A stretch of 31,704 nucleotides of DNA from an uncultured Finegoldia sp. (GTDB lineage Bacteria; Bacillota; Clostridia; Tissierellales; Peptoniphilaceae), in contig NZ_CAAFUQ010000099.1 of assembly GCF_900766215.1 (NCBI RefSeq), forward strand, positions 1-31,704, written 5' to 3'. Shown here piece after piece: positions 15,014 to 23,852 of this stretch (position 1 is its first letter; each line of letters starts with the position of its first letter). The notes beneath the pieces are model-generated. The model was given only the letters and a program-made list of their open reading frames with translations. It had not been told where the DNA came from and did not search any database. A program made the translations under genes and the position numbers.

Positions 15014-16337
15014 AAATATCTTCCTCTCCTTGATCAGTTGAGCAGAATTGTAAAATTGCAAGGCATATGAACGACATAGCCATTGAAGTTCCTCCATAAC
15101 TTACAAAAGGTATTGTAATCCCTGTCAAAGGAACCAACTTCATTACTCCCCCGAACATTACCAACCCTTGTATTGCAAAAATAACTGAAATTCCTAGAGC
15201 CACAATCTTGTAAAATTTATTTGATTGATACAAAGAAATCTTCATCCCTCTATAAATCAAAATCAAGAACAACATTATTACGCCCATTCCTGTAAAAGTT
15301 CCCATTTCTTCGCAAATCGCTGCAAATATGAAATCACTTGTAACTACCGGAACAACATCTGGTCTTCCTAGACCAAGTCCTGTCCCAAAAAATCCACCAC
15401 TTGCAATCGCAAATAAAGCTTGCGTTATTTGATATCCTATTCCATCGATATTTTTCCAAGGGTCAAGCCAAGTAGAAACTCTTATCCTTATATGTGAAAA
15501 AAGCATATACGCAGCTACAGCTCCTGCTATTGCTATAAATAAATTCAACAAAATTAATTTGATATCTTCTTGATTTACTATTTGATATACTAAGAACAAA
15601 CCGTAGAAAATCATCGCAGTTCCCAAATCTTTTTGCAAGAAAAACATTCCAATGAATAAATAAACGACAATCATCAAAAAATATCTTTTTATTATAGGTA
15701 AATATTTTTTATATTTATGTGCAGAATCTAATTTTATTTTATCTAACATATCAGTATTATAATCATAGCTAGCCAAGAAGAACACATACAATATTTTAGT
15801 AATTTCTGACGGCTGAAATCCAATCCCAAAAATACTAACCCAGTTTCTAGCACCGTATTTGTCTTGTGCAAGTACAAGTGTTATTAAAAACATTAGTATG
15901 CAACCTATCAGATAAAACGCCGTAAATTTGTACCATTTATTGTAACTTTTTAAAATAAAAAATGTACCAAAAAATAGCAATATTCCAATAGTAAACCACA
16001 TAATTTGTTTTAATCCTTCATATGGATTAAGTCTGTAAATCATGATTATACCAATACTAAAAAGCATGCAAGCTATCTGCAATATATAGCCGTCACCTTT
16101 AGTGATTTTGATTACGTATTTATTTGCCAAAAACATTAAAATTGTAGCAAACAGAAAATAAACTAAAGCTTTTGAATCTAATCCTTTTTCGTTCGATCCT
16201 AAAGCTAAGAAAAAACCAAATATGTTAAACAGCAATATTAAATAAACAGGTTTTATCATCTTACTATTCACACGCATTGGTTTCAAATTATCGATAAATT
16301 CTTTAAATCTGCTATTTTTTTTACGTTTAGTTTGCAT
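15003..16337 (-). CDS. FtsW/RodA/SpoVE (SEDS) peptidoglycan polymerase
   Basis: A 444-residue polytopic membrane protein of the SEDS family that polymerises lipid II into glycan strands. Motifs are FQPSEITKI, LQKDLGTAMIF, the extracellular GLGLGRPDVVPVVTSDFIFA with EEMG, and the C-terminal PFVSYGGTS. About ten membrane segments are visible. FtsW, RodA and SpoVE cannot be separated by eye. Start: the ATG at 16337 has GGTGA five bases upstream within the end of the FHA gene; an ATG at 16349 has none. It overlaps the FHA gene by 11 bases and the PBP gene by 11 bases, so all three are translationally coupled. Confidence 0.93.
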   Translation of the reverse strand: MQTKRKKNSRFKEFIDNLKPMRVNSKMIKPVYLILLFNIFGFFLALGSNEKGLDSKALVYFLFATILMFLANKYVIKITKGDGYILQIACMLFSIGIIMIYRLNPYEGLKQIMWFTIGILLFFGTFFILKSYNKWYKFTAFYLIGCILMFLITLVLAQDKYGARNWVSIFGIGFQPSEITKILYVFFLASYDYNTDMLDKIKLDSAHKYKKYLPIIKRYFLMIVVYLFIGMFFLQKDLGTAMIFYGLFLVYQIVNQEDIKLILLNLFIAIAGAVAAYMLFSHIRIRVSTWLDPWKNIDGIGYQITQALFAIASGGFFGTGLGLGRPDVVPVVTSDFIFAAICEEMGTFTGMGVIMLFLILIYRGMKISLYQSNKFYKIVALGISVIFAIQGLVMFGGVMKLVPLTGITIPFVSYGGTSMAMSFICLAILQFCSTDQGEEDIYAK

Positions 16338-16833
16338 CTTTGTCACCATTTACAAACATAAATTCAATTTGTCCGATATCTATCAAATCTTTGTCGTTAA
16401 GTCTGGCAGAATTTACTAATTTATTGCCATTTAAAAAAGTTCCATTTGCAGAATTTAAATCCTCTATATAATAATTATTCTTTTCTTTGTAAATACGTGC
16501 ATGTCTCTTAGATATGAATCTATCTTTTAATGCAACTTGATTGCTGTCGTCTCTTCCTATAGTCGCTGTTCTTCCTATAAAATAATGCTCTTGTATTTTA
16601 AAAGGCAAATTTTCTTTTCTATTTATTAGTTTTAAATAAGTATTTGAACTGTAGTTCATATTGTTTGTACCTTTTATGTCCAAATAAATCATCTTGATTA
16701 TGTTGAAAATAAAATAGTAAATAATTATTACAAACAAATATTTAAAAAACATAGAAATTAAATTGTATAATTTTAAATTTGGAGTAATTTGTATAGAAAA
16801 GAATGCATCCAATATGTCAATAATGTATTTCAC
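16327..16833 (-). CDS. Membrane-anchored FHA domain protein
   Basis: A 168-residue protein with an N-terminal membrane helix (about 30-50) and a C-terminal FHA phosphopeptide-binding domain (about 65-163). FHA hallmarks are IGRDDSNQV (92-100), SKRHARI (108-114) with the phosphothreonine-contacting Ser and His, and DLNSANGTFLNG (125-136). The start is a GTG about nine bases after AAAGGA. FHA proteins next to FtsW/RodA and a PBP are known in actinobacteria and clostridia, where they read Ser/Thr phosphorylation to control wall synthesis. No kinase or phosphatase gene lies in the window, so its partner must be encoded elsewhere. Confidence 0.9.
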   Translation of the reverse strand: MKYIIDILDAFFSIQITPNLKLYNLISMFFKYLFVIIIYYFIFNIIKMIYLDIKGTNNMNYSSNTYLKLINRKENLPFKIQEHYFIGRTATIGRDDSNQVALKDRFISKRHARIYKEKNNYYIEDLNSANGTFLNGNKLVNSARLNDKDLIDIGQIEFMFVNGDKDAN

Positions 16834-16921
16834 AGGTTTTCATCCTTTCTCATTTTATCCTAATCTAATATATCATATTTTTGACTTAATAAATGAAAAA
16901 TAAAGTTACAATTTGTCAAAA

Positions 16922-17494
16922 TTAATCTTCAAATGTAACAGAATCATCAGTAAAGCCTTTTATTCTTGCCAACGATTCTATTGTGTAACCTTGTTTTCTT
17001 AAATTATCTCCACCCTTTTGAAAAACTTTTTCGATTAAGATTCCTATTCCTTCAACATGTGCATTTGCTTGCGAACAAATATCTATCAAACCTTCCAAGG
17101 CTTTTCCATTTGCCAAAAAATCATCAATTAATAGAACACGGTCATTTTCATCCAAATATTCCTTAGAAACCATAACTTCATAACTTCTATTTTTTGTAAA
17201 ACTAAACACTTCTGTTCTGTAGCAGTTATCACCCAATGTTTTTGAGCTTGTTTTCTTCGCAAATACAACTGGGCAGTTAAATCTAATTCCACAAGCATAT
17301 GCGATAGCAATGCCGCTAACTTCAATTGTCAGTATTTTGTTGATTTTTTTATCCTTAAATTTTTCATAAAACTCATTTGCTAAATCTTCAAAAAGAACAG
17401 GGTCAATCATGTGATTAATGAACCTGTCTACCTTCAATATATTTCCCGGCAATACTGTGCCATCTTTCATAATTCTCTCTTCAAGTTTTCTCAT
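16922..17494 (-). CDS. xpt: Xanthine phosphoribosyltransferase
   Basis: A 190-residue cytoplasmic purine-salvage enzyme making XMP from xanthine and PRPP. The PRPP-binding motif RVLLIDDFLANGKAL (119-133) and the N-terminal LEERI...DGTVLPGNILKVDRFINH pattern are those of Xpt; length matches the Bacillus enzyme (194). It is often the partner of a pbuX-type permease in one operon, but here the permease lies 15 kb away. No guanine-riboswitch aptamer is visible in the short leader. AGGAGA lies upstream of the ATG. It may run on into the FHA gene, since no clear terminator follows. Confidence 0.94.
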   Translation of the reverse strand: MRKLEERIMKDGTVLPGNILKVDRFINHMIDPVLFEDLANEFYEKFKDKKINKILTIEVSGIAIAYACGIRFNCPVVFAKKTSSKTLGDNCYRTEVFSFTKNRSYEVMVSKEYLDENDRVLLIDDFLANGKALEGLIDICSQANAHVEGIGILIEKVFQKGGDNLRKQGYTIESLARIKGFTDDSVTFED

Positions 17495-17522
17495 TTTTCT
17501 CTCCTAGAATTTAATATAGTAT

Positions 17523-17551
17523 ATTATACATACAATATCAAAAAATCTCAA
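17523..17551 (-). promoter_or_regulatory. xpt promoter
   Basis: On the minus strand TTGAGA and a perfect TATAAT are separated by 17 bases, between the pgm terminator and the xpt ribosome binding site. Confidence 0.78.
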
Positions 17552-17564
17552 TATCTTCCAATTT

Positions 17565-17607
17565 AAAAAATATCACTTACCCCAAGATTTAGGAATAAGT
17601 GATATTT
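17565..17607 (-). terminator. Terminator at the end of the glycogen gene run
   Basis: On the minus strand AAATATCACTTA pairs with TAAGTGATATTT around a loop containing TTCC...GGGG, followed by six Ts. It ends transcription after the phosphoglucomutase gene. Confidence 0.9.
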
Positions 17608-17612
17608 AGAAA

Positions 17613-19310
17613 TTATTTTACGTTCATCATTTTTTCTTTTGCTGTTTTTTCAATGTCCAAAACTTTTTGTTCAGCTTTTTCTTTAGAATCTGCAACAGAA
17701 TAAATATATAATTTGATTTTTGGCTCAGTTCCAGAAGGTCTTAACGCATACCATGATCCATCATCATAGTAATACTTTAAAACATTTGACCTTGGAGTAT
17801 TGTAATCTTCATAATTTACATCATAATCTTTTGTTTCAATCAAACTTGTTTCCCCAATTTTTTCGATAGGATTGTGTCGGAATTCTTCCATAATTCTTCC
17901 GATTTTTTCTTGGCCATCCAATCCTTCTAAAACAACAGAAGAAAGTGAGTTTTCATGATATCCAAATTCTTCATACAAATCATTTAATACATCAATCAAT
18001 GTCTTGTTTTGTTTTTTGTAGAAAGCTAACATTTCTGAAATCATCATTGAAGAACTTACAGCATCCTTATCTCTCACAAAAGTTCCATAAGAATATCCGA
18101 TACTTTCTTCATATCCAAATACCCAAGATTTTTCGCCAGTTTTTTCGTATTCATTTGCTTTTCCGCAAACATTTTTAAATCCTGTTAGGGTTTCAATCAT
18201 TTCAACGCCGTATTTTTTAGCGATTTTGGCCGACAAATCTCCCGTTACTATCGATTTTACTACTGCTGGATTTTCTGGTAAATCGTGTTTTTCGTATCTT
18301 TGACTTAAAATATAATTTGTCAACAAAGCTCCAATTTTATTACCATCTAAGAACACGTATTCTCCATCATCAAAAACTTCTACAGCAGTTCTATCTGCAT
18401 CTGGATCTGTTGCCAATAATAAATCAGCTCCTACTTCTTTTCCAAGATTAATTGCATATTCAAACGCTTCTGGGTTTTCGGGGTTAGGATATGGAACAGT
18501 CGTAAAATTACTATCTGGATGTTCTTGTTCTTTTACAACATAAACATTTTTGAATCCTCTTACATCTAGAATATGTCTAACAAATCTATTTCCAGTTCCA
18601 TTCAATGGAGTGTAGACGATTTTAACATCCTTGTCTATGTTTTCATCATTTATAGTAAGACTTAATACATCTTCAAAATAATCCTTATCAAGATTTTCTC
18701 CAAAATATTCTATCTTACCTTCAGCTATTAGTTTTTCGAAATCTCCTATTTTAACTTCTGTAAAACTGTCAATCTTGTCTAAATTACCTAATATTTCATT
18801 TGCTTTATCTTCTAGAATTTGACTTCCTTCTTCCCAATAAGCCTTGTATCCATTGTATTCTTTTGGATTATGAGAAGCAGTAATCATAATTCCTGAAATA
18901 CAATTGAATTTTCTGATTGAGTAAGACAACATTGGTGTTGGTCTAATATCATCAGACAAATAAACCTTTATTCCATTAGACGCTAATACATTTGCTGAAA
19001 TTTCAGCAAATTCTTTTGAAAACTTTCTAACATCATAGCTAATGCTAACACCTCTTTTAATTGCTTCGTCACCGTAATTTTTTATAGTATCAGCAAGAGC
19101 TTGAGTTGTTTTCATTATGTTGTATTTATTCATTCTATTAGTACCAGCTCCGATTTTTCCTCTTAATCCCGCAGTACCAAATTCTAATGATTTGTAAAAT
19201 CTATCTTTTATTTCTTCATCATTATCTTTTATTGACATCAATTCTTGTCTTGTTTCTTCGTCGTAAGACTCATCGTTTAACCACTCATTATATACTTTTA
19301 AATAATCCAT
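17613..19310 (-). CDS. pgcA: Phosphoglucomutase/phosphomannomutase (alpha-D-phosphohexomutase)
   Basis: A 565-residue enzyme that interconverts glucose-1-phosphate and glucose-6-phosphate, linking glycogen to glycolysis. Visible motifs are the catalytic phosphoserine loop TASHNPKEYNGYK (Ser146), the metal loop ATDPDADR (Asp302, 304, 306), and the phosphate-binding LRPSGTEPKIKLY near the C-terminus. The length of about 570 fits the PgcA/YhxB type. It is the last gene of the glg run, nine bases after the upstream gene, with AGGAGG before its ATG. The symbol follows the Bacillus homologue. Confidence 0.93.
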   Translation of the reverse strand: MDYLKVYNEWLNDESYDEETRQELMSIKDNDEEIKDRFYKSLEFGTAGLRGKIGAGTNRMNKYNIMKTTQALADTIKNYGDEAIKRGVSISYDVRKFSKEFAEISANVLASNGIKVYLSDDIRPTPMLSYSIRKFNCISGIMITASHNPKEYNGYKAYWEEGSQILEDKANEILGNLDKIDSFTEVKIGDFEKLIAEGKIEYFGENLDKDYFEDVLSLTINDENIDKDVKIVYTPLNGTGNRFVRHILDVRGFKNVYVVKEQEHPDSNFTTVPYPNPENPEAFEYAINLGKEVGADLLLATDPDADRTAVEVFDDGEYVFLDGNKIGALLTNYILSQRYEKHDLPENPAVVKSIVTGDLSAKIAKKYGVEMIETLTGFKNVCGKANEYEKTGEKSWVFGYEESIGYSYGTFVRDKDAVSSSMMISEMLAFYKKQNKTLIDVLNDLYEEFGYHENSLSSVVLEGLDGQEKIGRIMEEFRHNPIEKIGETSLIETKDYDVNYEDYNTPRSNVLKYYYDDGSWYALRPSGTEPKIKLYIYSVADSKEKAEQKVLDIEKTAKEKMMNVK

Positions 19311-19319
19311 AAAAACCTC

Positions 19320-19940
19320 CTATTGATAATAAATTAAACCTTTATACAAAGATTTTTCTTTAAACCATTTTTCTAAATCATATACTCTCTTCTCGCCCCA
19401 ATTTGAACATTCTATCTTCCAGCTTTCATCGTAATAAATCGCTGTAATAGTTACCCAATGAAATTTTACATCGGGATTTTTGTGATTTAAAGTAAGCATC
19501 AAAACTGGATATCCATTTGCTATTGCACCAATAATGTATGTTACGATGTTTCTGATTTTCCAAGTAAAATTATAATTTTGTGCTACCAAGCTCATACCGT
19601 TTTTCTTAGCGTACTTTCTAATACCATTATTCATCGGAAACAAAAAAGGTACACCGTATATTTTGGGCTTAACAAATGTAGAAATCTTATCTGCAAATTT
19701 TATATAATCAGTTTTCGATATTGTAGTTGCTATAAAATTTTCTGGAACCAACTTAGAGTATTCTTTCTTGGTCTTTGCAATATAAATAAAAAAATTTGTG
19801 ATGGCTATTACTGAACAAGCTTTTTTCGTTAGATATTTCGAATGCAAAATATCTTCAAACCATTGTTGATCACCACCATAAAACCCTTCGATATTTAAAA
19901 TTTTATCTACGTCTTTAAGTTCATATCTGATATTTTTCAT
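19320..19940 (-). CDS. Putative papain/C39-fold protein of unknown role in the glycogen run
   Basis: A 206-residue protein without signal peptide. I do not recognise a characterised homologue. Layout suggests a cysteine-peptidase (C39-like) fold: a Trp/Gln-rich start GGDQQWFEDILHS, then Cys42 in KKACSVIAITN at the head of a helix, His161 in KFHWVTITAIYY beginning a beta strand, and Asn180 in IECSNWGEKRVYDLEKW. This is the Cys-His-Asn/Asp order and context of papain-like enzymes. The gene starts two bases after pulA, its ribosome site lying in the last pulA codons, and ends nine bases before pgm, so it is co-expressed with glycogen enzymes. Activity and substrate are unknown. It could also be a non-catalytic member. 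Confidence 0.5.
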   Translation of the reverse strand: MKNIRYELKDVDKILNIEGFYGGDQQWFEDILHSKYLTKKACSVIAITNFFIYIAKTKKEYSKLVPENFIATTISKTDYIKFADKISTFVKPKIYGVPFLFPMNNGIRKYAKKNGMSLVAQNYNFTWKIRNIVTYIIGAIANGYPVLMLTLNHKNPDVKFHWVTITAIYYDESWKIECSNWGEKRVYDLEKWFKEKSLYKGLIYYQ

Positions 19941-19942
19941 TA

Positions 19943-21748
19943 TTACTCCATACTTAAAGAATATACCCCGCTTTTTCTCGCATCAATCAAAATTAAATCA
20001 TCAGTTATTTCTTGTTTAACTATCTTGTCTTGAAAAACTTTAGTACACTTTTTAAAACCACTAAAATAATCGTTCAAGTCAAATTCAAATTTATCTCCAG
20101 AGTTAATAAAAATCAAAAGAAAGCCAACATCATTTTGAATACTAAAACTTATGCAATAATCATTTACATCGTAAAATTTAATTCTTTTTCTTATTTCTTC
20201 ATCTTTTATTATACTAAATTCCGAATGCATTTTCCTAAATTCGATTAGCGATTTTACATATTGGTAAACTTCTTCATTATCTTTTTTTAATTTCCAATCT
20301 ACTGCATTAACCTCTAAAGGCAAATTGTAAGTGTTTTTGAATAGCGATTTACTTCTCAAAAATTCATTCCCACAGTGAAAAAAAGGAATGCCCTGACTGA
20401 ACATTATTAAATCAAAACAAAGTTTAGTGGAAGTCTTAATATCTGCATTTGTTTTAAGTAATTTATCTTGAAGAATCAAATTATCATGAGAATTAAAGTA
20501 GTTTATGGTTTCATTTGTGTTTTTGCAAAAGCCTTGAATTTTTTGGTTATAATAAACAGATCCGCAAATTCCCGCTTCCAAACTACCTTTGTCCATATTT
20601 CCTTGTACAAAACCGATGGAACTATCATCATTATCGCCCTTTATTGCATTTCTAAAAAATGGATTGAAAAACGCAAAATCCTTGCCTTTTTGCAAACCAA
20701 AAGTCGTCCTTTTATCTTTTGATAATGGAGAATCATCTGCAATCCAAGGCTCTCCGTAAATTATAACATTTTCATCTTTTCGTCTTAATTTTTTTACAAT
20801 TTCGTAAGTTGTTTTTAAATCAATTAGTGCCATCAAATCAAATCTAAATCCATCGATGTGAAACTCTTTTTGATAGTAAAGTAAGCTATCAATTATGAAA
20901 TTCCTAACGAACTCATCCTCAGTATTTAATTCATTTCCGACTCCTGAACCATTTGTAAAATCACTATTTTCATCACGTCTATAAAAACGAGGATAAATCA
21001 GATTAAAAGGATGAGATTTATTCCTAAAAGTGTGATTATATACGACATCCAAGATCACACCGATATTATTTGCATGTAATGCTTGAATCATTTTTTTGAA
21101 TTCAATAATTCTATTCTTGGGATTTTCTGGTTCAGTAGAAAAACTTCCCTCAATACAATTATAATTTTCTGGATTGTATCCCCAATTGTAATTATCTTGT
21201 GCATAATTTTCTGAATTTCTCTCATCGACACCTACAAAATCAAACACAGGCATCAAATGAACATGTGTAATTCGTAAATCTTTCAGGTGATTTATTCCCG
21301 AAACATCATTGTCCGAAACTAATCCCAAAAATTTTCCTCGTAAGTTTTCTTGGACTTCGCTTGATGAATCAGAAGAAAAGTCTTTAACAGATAATTCATA
21401 AATTATAGCATCATTTCTATTTGATACTTCATATTTTTCATCTTGAAACCCTTTAGGATTTGTAGATTGCAAATCAACTACACAAGATTTTAGGCTGTTG
21501 ATTGAACAAGCTTTACAAAACGGATCTACAATTTCATACTTATCATCAATTTGATACTTATAGTAAACCCCATCTAAATTCCCTTCAACTTTGACTTCGA
21601 AGTATTCTCCAACTTTTTTCATATCAATTGAAGTGTATCTTACATCATCGTAATTTTCGTACAATAATAATTTGACATTATTTATTTCAGGAGCAAAAAG
21701 ATTAAAAACTGTATAATCTTTATTGTAATTAAATCCTAACTCATACAT
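19943..21748 (-). CDS. pulA: Type I pullulanase (glycogen debranching enzyme)
   Basis: A 601-residue GH13 enzyme hydrolysing alpha-1,6 branches in glycogen or pullulan. A short CBM48-like N-terminal domain (about 1-95) precedes the barrel. The pullulanase signature YNWGYNP is at 187-193. Catalytic residues are Asp304 in GFRFDLMA (nucleophile), Glu333 in YGEPW (acid/base) and Asp422 in NSHDN; DVVYNHT (234-240) is region I. It is shorter than Bacillus AmyX (about 718), lacks extra carbohydrate modules and has no signal peptide, so it acts inside the cell. It overlaps the upstream phosphorylase-like gene by eight bases, with GGGAG before its ATG. Confidence 0.92.
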   Translation of the reverse strand: MYELGFNYNKDYTVFNLFAPEINNVKLLLYENYDDVRYTSIDMKKVGEYFEVKVEGNLDGVYYKYQIDDKYEIVDPFCKACSINSLKSCVVDLQSTNPKGFQDEKYEVSNRNDAIIYELSVKDFSSDSSSEVQENLRGKFLGLVSDNDVSGINHLKDLRITHVHLMPVFDFVGVDERNSENYAQDNYNWGYNPENYNCIEGSFSTEPENPKNRIIEFKKMIQALHANNIGVILDVVYNHTFRNKSHPFNLIYPRFYRRDENSDFTNGSGVGNELNTEDEFVRNFIIDSLLYYQKEFHIDGFRFDLMALIDLKTTYEIVKKLRRKDENVIIYGEPWIADDSPLSKDKRTTFGLQKGKDFAFFNPFFRNAIKGDNDDSSIGFVQGNMDKGSLEAGICGSVYYNQKIQGFCKNTNETINYFNSHDNLILQDKLLKTNADIKTSTKLCFDLIMFSQGIPFFHCGNEFLRSKSLFKNTYNLPLEVNAVDWKLKKDNEEVYQYVKSLIEFRKMHSEFSIIKDEEIRKRIKFYDVNDYCISFSIQNDVGFLLIFINSGDKFEFDLNDYFSGFKKCTKVFQDKIVKQEITDDLILIDARKSGVYSLSME

Positions 21749-23852
21749 TCATAACTCCCAAACTATTTATATAATCAATACCAAATTTTTTCGATATTTT
21801 AATATTTCTAATCACTTTTTCATTCCATTTACATTCATCCAAGTACATTTTTTGAATTGTATCATTCAATTCTACAAAATTATCCAATGATTTTATAACA
21901 TTAAAACTGTCGTCGTACTTCTTTATTAAGTTCAAAATCACAAAAAATTCATCAATAACTTTTTGATTTTTCAATTTATCAATATTTTGTAAAATGAAAT
22001 TCATTGCAGTAGATTCGTTAACTTCCAATCTACCTTCATCAAATTTGAAAACTCCTGAATTATTATCTATTTGATACACATTTTGATAAACGCTATTGTC
22101 ACTAGCGACTATTATTGCTGCGTTATTCATGAAAGCGTAAGGATAAGTGTTAGAAACATCAAAGTTTTTGTAAGGTATATAATTAAAAACATCGCAAGCT
22201 TTAGCAAAATCTGGAACTTGGTCTAACATAATATTCTCTACAAAAACAAGTTTAATTTTTTCTTGTATATATTTATCTGAATTTATTATTTTTGACAATC
22301 CAGCGCATAAGCTAATAGTTTTCTTGCAAAACAGATAATCAAATGAACTCATGCCTCCTATAAAAAATGTTGTCGAAGTAATTGTTACGTTAACGTTATC
22401 TTTTAGTTTTAGATACAAATACAAGATATACAAAACATTCATCACTTGTCTTTTTCCTTCGTGAAAATCCGTTAGTTGCATATTAAAAATACTTTTCGCA
22501 TTCACATTTTTTAAGTTGTATTTTGTAATTAAATTTTTCTTGTAAATTAATTTTTCTTCAAACAAGTTTTCCTTTTGAATATCATTCCCAAATAAGTTTT
22601 CGTTAAATCCATAAGTTTCTACTGATATTTTTCTCGCAATATTTTCATTAATATTAACAAATTCGCTTTTTGACAAAAATCTTTTCTGATATTCAGATCC
22701 AACGCTAATTTTTTTGGACATAAAAGCTAGTATATTAAAACAATCCAAGTAATTTTCTTGAATAATTTCTGGAAAACCGTTCATTAAAGCTTTTTCATTT
22801 AATTGTTGAATAATATTCTTCATGCTTTCATTTTGATACAAATAATTCAAATCCATTTTTTCAAATGATTCTCTGTGTAAATTGATGTTATAGTATCGAA
22901 AAATTTTTGTGCATTTTTTAAAACTTTGTTCAAAATCAAATCCTAAGTCCATGAACTTTTGCATAAACTGAATTATCACCAAAGCCATGTTAGTTTCAAT
23001 TATGTTTATTTGAATATGTTCTTCTATTTCGTTCGTTTTATTAAAAATCTTTAGCTCATCATTAAAAATATCCTCAATTATAGATTCCGATAAAAATTTT
23101 TGTTGCAGAAATTTAACATATTTCCCAAATTCATTAATTTCTGGAGTATAAACAAATTGTCGAATTGAGTTGAGTTTATTTTCTTGACTGTAAATGTCTT
23201 CTAATTTCCCACATATAAAATTCTCATAATTAAGATTAGGATTTGCTTTTGGTACAAATAATCTTACAAAACTAACGTTGTTTCCTAAATAAGGAATGTC
23301 GTGAATTTGTGATTTTACTCTATTATTTTCTATTTCCAAATCATATTCATTTAACCTTTTGAAAACAACGCTGGTTTTCGGCCCGTGAAACGTCGTTTCG
23401 ATTTGATTATCTTCTACTATTTTCTGTTTGAATTGAGAATTTTTGTAAAAAATAGAATATGCCTTGCAAAACTTACCTTGGTTACTAATTCTCTCAAACA
23501 AATCAACTGAAAATCTTCCTATATAACTTTGCCCCAAGTGTAAATCATTTTCGAAATTTACTACATCCTCATATTTTTCACCTAGAATGTGTTGGATAGA
23601 TTTTTTCAAATTAAGTTTTTCTATATAATGTTGAAACAAATTTTCTAGCATTAATTCAAATGAAACAATGTAGAATCTCTGTGTTTTGTCTCTATAAATA
23701 TCATTATAATTTTCAGAAATAATGTCTTTTATGACATCATTTAAAGCAATTCTGATTTCAAGTACACTTGCACTTTGAAGATCAACCAATGAATTATATG
23801 ATAATTTAACTGTCAATAATTTTCTTAGTTGTTCTTCTAAAATAGCTATCAT
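21741..23852 (-). CDS. Degenerate glycogen phosphorylase homologue without the PLP lysine
   Basis: A 703-residue protein that aligns by eye with GT35 glycogen phosphorylase throughout. YIVSFELMLENL (61-72) stands for YxSxEFLxGR, FCKAYSIFYKNSQFKQKIV (128-146) for the GYGIRYEYGxFxQ region, DFHEGKRQVMN (462-472) for RIHEYKRQxLN, and KIKLVFVENIMLDQVPDF for KVVFLENYxVSLAE. The diagnostic cofactor segment EASGTxNMKFxxNGA is replaced by DVSNTYPYAFMNNAA, so the Schiff-base lysine is absent (Ala573 or a neighbour). The glycine-rich GNGGLGR loop reads GQSYIGR (107-113). It is shorter than usual (750-850). It is therefore probably inactive as a phosphorylase. The frame is intact and overlaps glgA by four bases and pulA by eight, which implies selection for a retained role. 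Confidence 0.78.
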   Translation of the reverse strand: MIAILEEQLRKLLTVKLSYNSLVDLQSASVLEIRIALNDVIKDIISENYNDIYRDKTQRFYIVSFELMLENLFQHYIEKLNLKKSIQHILGEKYEDVVNFENDLHLGQSYIGRFSVDLFERISNQGKFCKAYSIFYKNSQFKQKIVEDNQIETTFHGPKTSVVFKRLNEYDLEIENNRVKSQIHDIPYLGNNVSFVRLFVPKANPNLNYENFICGKLEDIYSQENKLNSIRQFVYTPEINEFGKYVKFLQQKFLSESIIEDIFNDELKIFNKTNEIEEHIQINIIETNMALVIIQFMQKFMDLGFDFEQSFKKCTKIFRYYNINLHRESFEKMDLNYLYQNESMKNIIQQLNEKALMNGFPEIIQENYLDCFNILAFMSKKISVGSEYQKRFLSKSEFVNINENIARKISVETYGFNENLFGNDIQKENLFEEKLIYKKNLITKYNLKNVNAKSIFNMQLTDFHEGKRQVMNVLYILYLYLKLKDNVNVTITSTTFFIGGMSSFDYLFCKKTISLCAGLSKIINSDKYIQEKIKLVFVENIMLDQVPDFAKACDVFNYIPYKNFDVSNTYPYAFMNNAAIIVASDNSVYQNVYQIDNNSGVFKFDEGRLEVNESTAMNFILQNIDKLKNQKVIDEFFVILNLIKKYDDSFNVIKSLDNFVELNDTIQKMYLDECKWNEKVIRNIKISKKFGIDYINSLGVMNV

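Noticed and set aside
16834..16921. TTGACA near the xpt stop as promoter of the FHA-ftsW-pbp genes
   Set aside because: The -35 is perfect, but no acceptable -10 lies 15-19 bases downstream; the three genes may be read through from xpt, so no promoter was called.
17495..17564. Guanine/xanthine riboswitch upstream of xpt
   Set aside because: The leader is only about 20-30 bases after a good promoter and contains no three-stem purine aptamer or second terminator.
23390..23406. Near-palindrome GAAACGTCGTTTC as a cre or operator site
   Set aside because: It lies in the middle of the phosphorylase-like coding region and does not fit the cre consensus; most likely codon-driven chance.
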